Assembly (NCBI RefSeq): GCF_037975245.1
Contig: NC_092580.1
Coordinates: 29,105,501-29,169,500 of the forward strand
Length of the DNA stretch: 64,000 bases
Direction: 5' to 3'
DNA from: Apostichopus japonicus
Taxonomy: Eukaryota; Echinodermata; Holothuroidea; Aspidochirotida; Stichopodidae
Shown: positions 1-45,301 of the stretch, piece after piece
How the letters are laid out: each line of letters starts with the position of its first letter
Position numbering within the stretch: position 1 is the first letter of the stretch
Made by a program: the position numbers and the translations under genes
The notes under the pieces: model-generated
Databases searched by the model: none
Told to the model about the DNA's origin: nothing
What the model saw: only the letters and a program-made list of their open reading frames with translations

Positions 1-1439
1 ATGTTCAATATCTTTCGATTCGCCATTTATAAAATCATCCTCATTTTACCGAAAATAAGTATTGTAATAATAAATAAAGAAAACCACTAAAAAAATTGAA
101 GCGAATATGTGGCTCGAATTTTGTCATATTTAGACTTGCTAAAATCTCCTCCTTGAGTGTATTGGTATTGCCAACATGGAATAAAACAAATCTTTGCTGT
201 TTGGGGAATTTTGTGTGTAGCAGTAAGCTCTATCACATAAACTTTTAAGTTCTTAATCTTTGTTCTATCCACAGACCGATACGGAAAATGAAGAAAATGA
301 TCAGGACCCCTAGACAAAGAGAATACCATCAATGACCTCAGCTTCATCATGGTTGGAGCCCAGGTTAGTTCCCGTTGTCACATCCCACACCCTCCTCCTT
401 GAGATGGAATTTTGAAAAGATTAAATGCCTTGACATAAGTTAATTTTGACCAGCCCGCACCAACCCAACCCGCCAACAAACTCCCAACCCCCTTAATAAA
501 AACAAACAATTAGAATCCATACCGACGAACATCCACTCATATATACATGCAAACAAAAATTATAATAATTGCAAGAAAGCAACCTCCAGTGCCAAACCCT
601 CCCCCCCAACCCCCACGAAAAGAAGGGAAAAGAACAAGAAACGGTTGAAAGAAAAAACCGTGGTGAGTCGGAATAAGTCGATCGAGGGGAATGATGATCT
701 TGAGTTCTATAGGTTACATCATATTTTAGTAATAACCATTCAAATCTCAGTGGCGTAGGAATGTACTTTTGAGTGGGGGGGGGGGCTGAAGACTGATGGC
801 CGGCCTGGGGGAGGGGTTTAAGGGGAGGGGGTGTCCCCCTCCCCTTTGAATTTTTTTGCATTTCCAGGTAGCCTCAGATGCAATTTCAGGTGCGTATCCA
901 GGGGGGGCGTTGGGGGCGCGCGCCCCCCGGTTAAGAAAAAGAGGAGAGAAAAAAAGAGAAGAAAAAAGGAAAAAAGAGGGGAAAAAAGAGGAGGAGGAGA
1001 GGAAGGAAGGGAAAAGAAAAAGAAGAAAGAGAGAAAAAGTAGAAAAGGAGGGAGTAAAAGAAAAACGCGAAGACACCGGGAAGAGAAAGAGGAACAGTGA
1101 CATCATTACAGCGCTGAAGGGTAGCCAGTGACGGATCAATGATTTCGTAAAAGTTTGACTCACCCTACCCCTTACATCGACAACTCCATTTTTTGACGTT
1201 TCCATTTTCCTCTCTCACTAATGATCTATATATATACTTTATATGGTCTATCATAACGCGTGTGTAGAATTGTGCTATGAAACCAACTGTGGCTGGTCTC
1301 GAACTCGACCGAGTCGTCGGGGAACATGACGCATTTTGGGATGGGGGCGACCGCCCGCCCCCCCCCCATTCAGCATTTCTTTAAATGATATGATATCGCT
1401 AAGTAATTTCAAAATAGAAAGTGCTTACATGCAACTTAC

Positions 1440-3018
1440 AAGGCCTGGGAAGTGTCATTTCCAGCGATCTGGGAGACATTTTCGGCCAAAATTTGCTTGT
1501 ACGCTTCGCGCTAACAAATGGTCCTGGGTAGTGCCATTTCCAGCGATCTGGGAGGCATTTTCGGCCAAAATTTTCTTGTACGCTTCGCGCCAACCTGTGG
1601 CGCTACGCTTAGATAATTTGCCTACAGGCTTCGCCCCTCACTTGGCAAATTCCTCGCTACGCGCCTGTTCGAATTTGTAACGCAAACAGCAGACACACAT
1701 CATATCAGTGAGCATGAAAATGGCGTTCCAGGATGAAAAGCCTCAAAACTGTCCGACTTGCCTGAAAAAATAACCAACAATTTTCGCGCGCGAAGCGCGC
1801 GTTCAACGTTCTGGATATCATATAAGCAAGTATCGGTTATTACATCGCATGCCATCATGTACCGTACGGTCCGTTCAAATTGCGCAGTATACCGCGGGAT
1901 GCTAATGTAAACAACGACATGTCTCATGTAGATGTATAAAAAGCATGGAGGTCCAATTATGTCAAAACTCTCTTTTACATTAGTAATGGCGAATTAGGGG
2001 CTGCACCCCCGCCGCGCAGTGGCGGAGCGTCCATACGGTAAAGGGGCGGATGCCCCCACCCCCTGACGGACTCAAATGGACTGCTGGTGCCTTTTTCAGC
2101 TCTTTACCACTTTTTACTTTTGTATTGCGCTCTCATCTACTTATTGACATTTGTCACATTTTGTTGGTGTAATTTGGCGATGACACCTTATTCTTCGTTT
2201 ATCTGCAAATTAGCCAGGCCCGGAAAGGGTCATTTCCGGCGATCTAGGGAATATCTTTACTCAAAAATTTTCTGCACGCTACGCGCCAACCAGTGGTGGC
2301 GCTCCGCTTAGATAGTGTCGAAAGCGCCCCTACAGACCATTCTCGCCCCTCCTGACCAATAACCCTAGCTCCGCCACTGCGCCTCCTACGCCTATGTGTG
2401 TAGTGTTCGGTTTCGGAAATATCTGCTATTTTTTCATTTCCTTCAACCAAGTTTTATAATAGCCGTTATAACAGGTTTTAATATTTGTACACCAATAAAT
2501 TAACTGTGTCTGAATTTTCGAAAATTTATGACCAACATACTGCATCACACTTCCCTCTACTCGTGCAATTTTGACCGGTCTGTTATAGGGGTTGAAGGAA
2601 GTTTTTCTATATTGGTTGTCCATAGATGAAATTTTGTACAACATTATGGGTATGTTTTGAAGTGAGTTTATTCACGAAAAATGTGAATTTTCAAATTCTG
2701 AACAAATATGGGGCTTAAAACCTTGAAAAGTGGGGCTGACGGGTATTGTGGGCCGCGACGTAGAATCACCTACTAAAGCAAAGCCCCACAGCAGATGCGA
2801 TCAGGTCGAACATGATGTGTGCCGGGTTGAACATCTTCAAAAAGGTTATGGATGGAAAAAGACTATTAGGAAATACTTGGTTCTCAGGCAAAAAGTGTAC
2901 ATCTGGTTGGTCATTTCAAGCCCGAGAAGTGCCGTTTCCGGTGATCTGGGGGGTATCAAAACAAGAAATTTTCTTGTACGCTGCGCGCCAACCGATGGTG
3001 GCGCTCCGCTTAGATAGT
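1440..3018 (+). repeat. Four copies of a ~110-bp module (GGCCTGGGAAGTGTCATTTCC...)
   Basis: Copies lie at about 1440-1516 (truncated), 1526-1619, 2216-2317 and 2918-3018. Each runs from a GGCCTGGGAAGTGNCATTTCC-like start, through GCGATCTGGG, to CTTGTACGCTTCGCGCCAAC and a GTGGCGCTCCGCTTAGATAG end. Inverted or partial copies lie at 50096-50197, 50500-50556 and 51409-51512. The same module occurs in elements with different termini (2017-2379 and 50449-50613 as well as the 2 kb elements), so it is shared between families. Confidence 0.7.
2017..2379. mobile_element. Short CAGTGGCGG-ended element inside the 2.2 kb element
   Basis: The ends read CAGTGGCGGAGC (left) and, inverted, CAGTGGCGGAGCTAGG (right). 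The sister copy at 50051-51969 lacks this 363-bp segment: its uninterrupted sequence there corresponds to gcccccgcctcctacg. Flanks cgccgcg and cgcctcc form an imperfect target duplication. The segment carries one copy of the internal module (about 2216-2317). It is the third level of nesting here. Confidence 0.65.
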
Positions 3019-4461
3019 AATTCGCGCCCCCCGGGTTTGAAAATCCTGGATACGCGCCTGAATTTGGTGCAATATAGCACACTTCAACACCGACTCCATT
3101 TTGTAAACTTAATTTTGTATTTTCACCTGGCCTTAGATGCAATTTGGTGCTCCAAATGAGATTTTTTTTCTCATTTGGAAATGAAAAAGGGGTTTTCTGA
3201 CTTGCGAAGCGGGGGGGCGGAATGATACTTCCGCCCCTCCACATTTTTCACTGGGGGGCTGGCGCCCCCCCCCAGCCCCCCGGTTCCTACGCCCTTGTCA
3301 AATCTAGTATACTTATAACATAGTCACGTGTGTCCCTTTATTCACTTTGATTGGGCTATGAATGGTAATTACGAAGGTCATAGGGAAGCACATAAAAAAA
3401 ATCGTAAAAACAGTTGAAAGAGAAAAACCAGGGTCGAGTCGGAATAAGAGTTCAAAGTGAAATGATGATCATGAGCATTACACCATTAAAGTCTAGTATA
3501 GTTCAGCATAGTCTGCACTTTCCACCTCTTTATTCACTTATTGGACTTGAAATGAAATCACGAAGGCCATATAGGCAAGCACATAAACCTTTTATTTTTT
3601 AAACTTTGTTTATAACCATTGAGCTTTAACGAATAGCTCAACGTCATGATGGTGCCTCGCTGATGTCAGCAGGTCAGTCAATTGCGACCTCCAGAATGTG
3701 CATTTCATTCATCTTCATCTGGTATAAATATTCCTGCAGGAACCCGTACATCGAACAAATTTTACTTAACATATATAATGATATGTCAGTTGCCACAGGT
3801 TCCCGGGAAATAACTAAACATATATTGCGTGCATGCTTTCTTGAAATAGAAGTATGACTGTGAAAAATGAAGAAAATGATCTGCAGGTAAGGTAACTAGT
3901 AGACGTCTTGAACATGACTCTATAGGTCTTGCACAACGATTAATTGTTCCATTGACTTACACACTAGACTCGTCACTTTCAAGACCTGCCAAAGCATAGA
4001 AGTTTCAACTGGTATAGGCTATATCCTACCCACCACATACATGATAGCTGAGATCTTGGCCTATCATGGCACTTGCAAACTTCCATATCATGACCGCTTA
4101 GATTTTGAGCTAGAAGAGGAGCAAAGTTTAGAGCCACCACCCTTCCATCTGCTCGTTCTGAGTAATATCAACATTTTACCAAAGATTTTCTAAAATGGCT
4201 TATATCACCTTCGATCCTCCCTATTTTCACACCATCTGAACTGCTCTTTGATATAAAGGCAGAACAAACGATGACAGTAACTGATAACATGTTTAAACAA
4301 GCTTTACCTTAGGTAATTTTACCTCTTTTCTCTTACATTGGTAACCTTTTGAGCGGGTGAACACTACTCTAATTGTGGTGAGTTACCCATAATAGTATAC
4401 AAAGTCGGACTTCGCGGCAAGTACAGTGATGCAATGAGTAGCATACTGATTGACCAATCAC

Positions 4462-4815
4462 ATTTCACTTAAGCGTAATTCTATTTCACTTAAGTAAAAT
4501 GCAATTTAGCTTAATGAAATTTAAAAGCCATTTGCTTAAGTAGAATAGCATTTTACTTAAGTAGAATTGAATATTACTTCAGCAGAATTGTATTTTACTT
4601 AAACTTAATTCAATTAAGCTTAAGCTAAATTGAATTTTACTTGAGTAAAATACGATATAGACATAAACCGTTTGGACTTAAGCTAATAAGAATTCTGCTT
4701 AAGTGGAATACAATTAAGCTTTAAGTAAAATGCAATTCTACTTAAGTGTAATTAATTTCTATTAAGCTTAATTGTATTCTACTTAAGTGGAATTAATTCT
4801 ACTTAAGAGAATAGC
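4462..4815. repeat. CTTAAG-centred degenerate tandem repeat upstream of COG5
   Basis: About 350 bp are built from an irregular unit of roughly 20 bp around the palindrome CTTAAG, flanked by variants of attctACTTAAGTagaatt. More than a dozen imperfect copies occur in both reading senses, because the unit is nearly palindromic. It ends about 260 bp before the COG5 start codon. Whether it is a satellite or a regulatory array cannot be told from sequence. Confidence 0.75.
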
Positions 4816-5074
4816 GAGGTAAATGTAAAAATGGCTTGCAATACGCCCGCCCACTTCTAGCATCCTTCTAGCATGGTACGAAACCTTTTCGTCCCATTTG
4901 ACTCACGATGACTGCAGTAGTTGGTGTAATAGTTATGAGCACCCTGGTACACGTATTTCACAAATTCGATAAGAACTGAATCGGATCATCAAGCAGCCAA
5001 ATAAAAACGAAGAACGTGAAAGAAACTGGCTTTGTTTTGGTTTCTTATTGAAGTTGTGAATTTGGGTGGCAACA

Positions 5075-39857
<34,783 letters not shown>

Positions 39858-40609
39858 ACGAAGCAAATGTAATAATGAACTAAATATTACACTACACTCA
39901 TCATTGATGACATTATCATGGACAGCCAATTGTGACAGTAATGTTTTCAATGAAAAATCGATGTGTTAATTATATCTGACAATTAGAAATATTCCATCCA
40001 AAAGTCAGAGTATTCCAGATGTTTAACTCAAATCACACCGTCATGGAGACACTTATAATTATAGAGCAGTGGTGTCCTCACACGGTGAAACTGTCGGTCA
40101 GAAACCAAATGTGACGGTAAATGTTTTTTTGACAAATCGATGTGTTTATATTCAACAACGGGAGAATTGACATATCAGTGGTTTGTGTTTTCCAGCTGTT
40201 AAACTCAAGCGGCAATGTGTTGGAGGAGAAGTGAGAGTAGTGCTACTGATTCGCTGCCGGAGGCAGAAGGAAGCTATGCGATGAGCATGTGTGTTTTGTG
40301 AGACTTTTAAACACTGTAACTCAAAACATTCATGGTGGATTAACTTCATACTTGGTTGGGGATGCTTCCTATCTTGTGCAAGTAGCCTATTGTTTTCTGT
40401 GTAGTTTGGGGTCAACAGAGTCTGAAAACTTTGTAGAATACAATAACTCAAGAATTGCAACTTTGTTGAAGGTCACACTTGGTATGTAGGTCCAGCTTGG
40501 TGATTACAAGAGCCCTAGTGAAATTGGTGTATGTCAGTGGTCATTTGTGGTCAACATAAACAAAGACTGTCAAACCTTGTAAATATGATAACTCAAAAAG
40601 TACATATTT

Positions 40610-40860
40610 GTGGAACTCTCCTCAGACCCACTTCTCTGATTGCTCCTCCCCGCAAACCCACTTCTGTGATTGCTCCTCTCCTCAGACCCACTTCTCCAAT
40701 TGCCCCTCCCTCAAACCCACTTCTGTGATTTGCTCCTCTCCTCAGACCCACTTCTCTGATTGCTCCTCTCCTCAGACCCACTTCTCTGATTTGCTCCTCT
40801 CAGACCCACTTCTCTGATTTGCTCCTCTCCTCAAACCCACTTCTCTGATTGCTCTCATTG
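40610..40860. repeat. ~30-bp minisatellite downstream of COG5
   Basis: Eight or so units of ctcctcagacccacttctct plus gattgctcctc, with small variants (gtgatt, ccaatt). It lies about 750 bp after the COG5 stop and could fall in the 3' UTR. Possible polyadenylation signals are weak: the nearest clear AATAAA after it is at 41062. The spurious ORFs across it simply follow the repeat. Confidence 0.8.
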
Positions 40861-41446
40861 TCTAACTTTAACATTCCTCAACATCAGGGAATAATTTGGA
40901 GAGTCTGAAATCTCCAGCAGAGCACTTTTGAATTTATTTATTTATTTTGTTTGCAACTTTTTTTATGGCTAAACTTGGAGGCAAAGCAGATGGTAGGATA
41001 AAGAGTGTCATTATCCTATATTGTTTGATAAAATGACCTTCAAAAGTCAAATCTAATTTCTAATAAATTTAATCCAGTCATTATATAATTTTAATACATA
41101 CCAAGGTAAGATTCCACAAGCTTGTTTGTGATACAGGTATTTACGTCAATTGTGAAAACGGAATGTAAAGTTAAAGCAAACAAAAAATGCATTTAAAGAT
41201 ATTTGTTTAAGTTCTAATACTTGAAGATATTACATATTTATTGTAAGTTTGTAACATATATACAGTATATATAAAAAAAAAAATCTGCCTTTTCGTTTTT
41301 TGTAAGTTCTTTTGTATCATATTTGTGTTGCTGGTTTTCTTTAGACATGTTTGTATCGGATCTTGTTTTGACATAAACTACCGTTTTTCTTTCTTCAAGA
41401 TGTACCATTAACAACAGGAAAGAGACTTTCATTTTAATTAGGTTAT

Positions 41447-41477
41447 ATATATATTTATATATATATTTATATATATA

Positions 41478-41520
<43 letters not shown>

Positions 41521-42050
41521 AGCGAATATCTTTAACAACGACTTACTGCTATATTTCGGAGTGGTCACCACTCCATCGTCAGGCAATTGTACAAGATCAA
41601 TTAAATACAAGGGCTAATATACATCCGAAGACGACAATAGTGATAAGCATGAGTGATTTGTTAAACTAGGAATGATTAGAACAAACCAGCAATAAAAAGT
41701 AAATAGGGATTAGAATAGCTCCAACCCGTAGCTCGCTACGTTTCTATTTAAGTCAGCATTTAAGTCTTTTATCAGGAGACTCTCTTTAATCTTCCTCCTG
41801 AACCACTGGAGTTCATTACCAATAGCGATACAATGGTCAACAAAAGTAGGCAGATTATGTTTGTGCGCAATACAATGAAGGTTAATAGCGCCTTTCTGAC
41901 CACCAAAAGAGCTCATCAGATGTTCTTTGAATCTATCCTTAAGCCGTCAATATAATATAAGCCGGTCACGTAATATAATGTCGGAGAAACCAATAGACGG
42001 CTTAAGGATAGATTAAGTCTATTGCCTATTTCCGTTGAAGTACTGTATAA
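41447..42050. mobile_element. Penelope-like retroelement end with inverted junction
   Basis: On the - strand, 41946 down to 41710 encodes RLKDRFKEHLMSSFGG followed by a tail with IKESLLIKDLNADLNRN. This is the GIY-YIG endonuclease end of Penelope-like elements. It is followed by a terminal sequence, about 41585 to 41530, with CTGACGA and a GGAGTGG-tga-CCACTCC hairpin followed by GAAA (hammerhead-like, with one extra base), then a (TA)n run (41447-41519). On the + strand, 41979-42035 encodes VGETNRRLKDRLS, the matching upstream part of the same domain. The two opposite-strand pieces meet across a 17-bp perfect inverted repeat (tctatccttaagccgtc / gacggcttaaggataga). The copy is inactive. Confidence 0.75.
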
Positions 42051-42894
42051 ACTCGTAAATTTTGTCTTCAGCTAGCTGACACGTAACTATCTCTAAACCG
42101 GTTCCAGAGCACAGTCTCGCATTTTTGAACGAATTATGTTTAAGACAATGTTAATAAAACAAATGGAATTTACAGTATAAACTTGGTAGTAATGTATCAT
42201 ACGGTCGATATTGCAAAATGTAGGTATATATTTTCTATTCCTTCTTTCATTTTTGTTTCCTTTTTGAGTGCGACTGGGGTGGAAGTTCGTTCGGGTTCAG
42301 TATAATTTGTAACATGTGAACATGAAAATAAGAAGATCGAAATGAAACCAAACTAATAATTTTCTCATTTATTACTCTGTATTTAATCACTGGAAAGGTA
42401 ACTGTTTGAGCTAAGATAAACTATACAAAAGATCGGCACACTTTTGCCTCGATAAAGTGTATTGTCTGCAGAACAAAAGAACGTATAGCAAGCTGATACC
42501 AGGCTCGTCCAAGTTGATTCGGAGAGTGAATCAGTCATATCGCTCCTCCCATTCTGCATAGGGCTTCTGCAAGGAGCTCATTTCACGGTGTGTGCACAAA
42601 GTGTAGAGGGTTCATTGTGCAATTATGGCGCCAACTAGAATTGGCTACGTTCCCTTATCTTTGCATTGCAATAATAAAATGAACTTCTTTTTTTTTTGCG
42701 AAATAGGCTATTTGAATATTTCTACTTTTTGCATTGTGGAGACCGCAAAGATATAAGGCAACATTACACCACAGCGTTTCTTTATTTTGAGGTACAGATT
42801 GGAAAGAAAATGACAATTGAAATCTAGGGCATCACAAGAATGTTCTTATCCTTCATATTTTGAGGATATTTACAAAGGTTCTCTTTCTCAGTTA

Positions 42895-43045
42895 CATAAT
42901 TTGATGTGCTAACTCTTCGTTGTAGTAGGCGTTGTTGTTGTGTAAAGTTCGGTTATTTTATAGAAAATACAAAACGCACAATAACCTTAGGTGCTACTTC
43001 AATTCATTCTCCTTCAAAAGTAAATAAACATAAATTAAAAACCAT
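42895..43045. repeat. Dispersed ~150-bp repeat (copy 1)
   Basis: Shares gatgtgctaactct-like start, gtagtaggcgttgttgttgt, ggttattttatag and aagtaaataaacat with 59968-60105 in the same order and orientation. The second copy lies directly before the LINE fragment at 60106. Confidence 0.7.
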
Positions 43046-43179
43046 TGCCATTTGGAAAAAAATGTTTGCTATTCTTTTCTTATTTATTAATCATGTGACA
43101 TTTACACACACTTTGAAAAAGGAATGGTTTATTTTTATTTGACAAGACAACTAATTAACATTGTTCAAATATGGTACAA

Positions 43180-43322
43180 ACACTATGTCTAAGATATCTG
43201 TATCTTATGTATCTGTATATCTATAATATATCTGTATGTTTGAGGTATTTGTATGTCCGAGGTATCTGTATATCTATAAGATATCTGTATATCTATAAGA
43301 TATATGTGTATCTAAGAGGATA
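43180..43322. repeat. Low-complexity tctgtatatctataagatat repeat
   Basis: Irregular tandem units of about 8-22 bp (tatctgtatatctataagat). The flanking stretches 43046-43179 and 43323-45301 have no recognisable gene. Confidence 0.6.
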
Positions 43323-45301
43323 TTCCGGTGGTAGAAGTTGCTGATGTAAGGTGCAGAAAGTTTCTCAACATCTAACAGCATTATGTTTCGTGGAGATACA
43401 AACTTTCAAAGTTTATTGACAAACTTTCAAAGTTGGTCGGAAACTGATGGATGGCAACAGCCAAGTTAAATGATGTCCTCATGGCCAATGAGCTGAAACT
43501 TTCGTTTTTTCCACCTTTTTTTCAAATTTACAAACCATTTATCCAGCGAAGAAAATAATATTCTTATAATACGACCACGCTGTAAAAATTGAAATGCAGT
43601 GAAACATTGACAACGAAACAAACATTTCAAATTTATCACACATTAAAGTATAAACAGTTAATATTAATATAGGAAGTAAACTTCTCCAAGAACATATTTA
43701 ATAATGACATCACAGACCACTTTGAATAATTGTGTTTGACTAGTGAAAATCGTAAACATTCAAACAATATACATAGATGATGTCGAAACAAGCTGAGTTT
43801 CAATCCAGCAGTTTAGAATATTGTTCTCTTCACGATAAGGGTTACATTGCCTGCCACCAAATTGTCCCTTTCAGAGGGGGGGGGGGGTTGCTGGGGGCCA
43901 GGGTAGGGTATCTACTGCATTTTTGCAAAGGTTTGAATTAGGAGAATGTGTCTTATCCACATAACACGTTGGACTGAAAGCCATCAACATAGGAGTAGAC
44001 TGGACACTCTTGCGTTTTAATTGCGTAATATAACTTGTGGCCGACATATCGGAATCATGCGATGACCCTTGTTAAACTAAAATCTTCTTATTCCCTCTGA
44101 TATTCGTTTTCTCTCACGTCTAAAGAAAATCCTCCCTGCTTACCTTTTAAGGAAACTGATCAGGACTTGAACGATATCCTCTTCGAGGGTAACTTAACGT
44201 TTTGGCGCAATCGGCTCGCTAGCTCGGCTGTACCATAATTAAGGCTAAGTTGTATTAACCGGACGGACTGATGGCATCATGAAAAGTGCTACCGTCTTAG
44301 TGATCCAACCTGGTGCGCTTGGGCTTTAAAATAAGAGGCTTTTTTGGGGAAGATGGGGGGGGGGGGCAGTAGTAACGGTTGGAATATCGAGGCGTCAGCA
44401 TGCCGGCTTTAGCATTTCTCTTGATATTGCTTGCGCTTGGTTGTAATGACTTAACTTCGGGCACGGAGGTCTAAAAGCTGGTGTGTATTATGGGTGGTAG
44501 TTATAAAGTTCGCAATGCATGACGTGACTAACATTTTTTTCTCTCTCCGTTTATTCAGATTGCATGTAATGTACAGTGATTATTAACTAACAGATACAAT
44601 GATTCGCATATTTACAATTATAGTTCACCTGCGCCTTGCAGCGTTCTGACAGAAAAACTACACAAATAATAACCGAAGCCGAAGACACGCATAAAAATGG
44701 GGTGAATGGACAACAATTCGTTTAAACAATACTGGAATAGAACTTGGCAGGGAGTAAAATCTTAAAAGTCAGAGAAAGTAACACGGTTTTTCCTAGATCT
44801 AGACACTACCAAACTATTAAAACGTCCGATACTAATTGCAAACTTGAACTGATAGAAACTCTGGTACGCGACTATTTAGTCCGCAATAATACTATACGTG
44901 TAAAATAAGAACATTGTATGAGTGTATCACACCTGTACCCCAGCCAAAGCAACTGTCCTGTTTTGAGAAAAAGAACTGTTTCTTAAGAAAACGCATTTCT
45001 ACATCTACAATGAAAGAAGCAGTGAAGCCAAACTCCCAAAAGAGATGTTCTAGCCTGTCAACTTCGACGTTACAAAAGGTGAACAAACTACAATCTACTT
45101 AACCCATCAAAGTAAGGGGTTCATTGGTTGACTACTGTAAGCTACCGTTGGTGTGGCTTTCATCTCGCGCTCTTGAAATGGTTTTAGTCTGACCCTGTGC
45201 GATATTAATAAGCTACGTTTAACGTAGCTACTAAGCTTTGCAATAGCATTTCTTTTCTAATGTGATGTCTGTTATATGAGGGGGGGGGGGGGGCTGCAGC
45301 A

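Larger units (their letters stand above)
887..3060. mobile_element. 2.2 kb TIR element with 5-bp target duplication, nested
   Basis: The element begins CAGGTGCGTATCCAGG and ends with the inverted form CCTGGATACGCGCCTG, giving 16-bp terminal inverted repeats with one mismatch. It is flanked by AATTT at 882-886 and 3061-3065. It sits inside the outer hAT-like element: the flanks joined (cagatgcaatttggtgc) match a nearby stretch at 3131-3151 (tagatgcaatttggtgc). A purine-rich (GA/GGA) block follows the left end at about 928-1100. Four copies of a roughly 110-bp internal module follow, the last abutting the right end. No transposase reading frame is visible. A second, inverted copy lies at 50051-51969. 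The superfamily is unsettled; the CAGG ends recall hAT, but a 5-bp duplication is short for it. Confidence 0.8.
748..3297. mobile_element. hAT-like DNA transposon (outer element of a nest)
   Basis: The left end reads CAGTGGCGTAGGAA and the right end, read inward on the other strand, CAAGGGCGTAGGAACC. They are flanked by a perfect 8-bp target-site duplication, TCAAATCT, at 740-747 and 3298-3305. CAGxG ends with 8-bp duplications are the hallmark of the hAT superfamily. Without the element inserted at 887-3060 it would be only about 0.37 kb, with G/C homopolymer runs near both ends and no coding capacity, so it is a non-autonomous (MITE-type) copy moved by a transposase encoded elsewhere. Confidence 0.85.
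638..3600. repeat. Diverged direct duplication interrupted by a transposon
   Basis: A stretch starting near 638 (gttgaaag..., gagtcggaataag, gaatgatgatc) and continuing after the transposon at 3306 (agtatac...cataagtc-like, then ctttattcact) is repeated at about 3408-3545 in the same order without interruption. The second copy reads attaaagtctagtata where the first has the hAT-like element, so it serves as an empty-site paralogue. Outside this I see no gene in 1-739 or 3306-4460; the short ORFs there lack recognisable domains. Confidence 0.6.

Noticed and set aside
831-1131. Lys/Glu/Arg-rich ORFs
   Set aside because: They cross the purine-rich arm of the 2.2 kb transposon; the same arm reads as Ser/Phe-rich on the other strand and in the second copy.
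1126-1667. A further nested element between CAGTGACGGATC and CTACGCGCCTG
   Set aside because: The ends look transposon-like, but the flanks (agggtagc and ttcgaatt) are not duplicated, and the sister copy contains the same segment.
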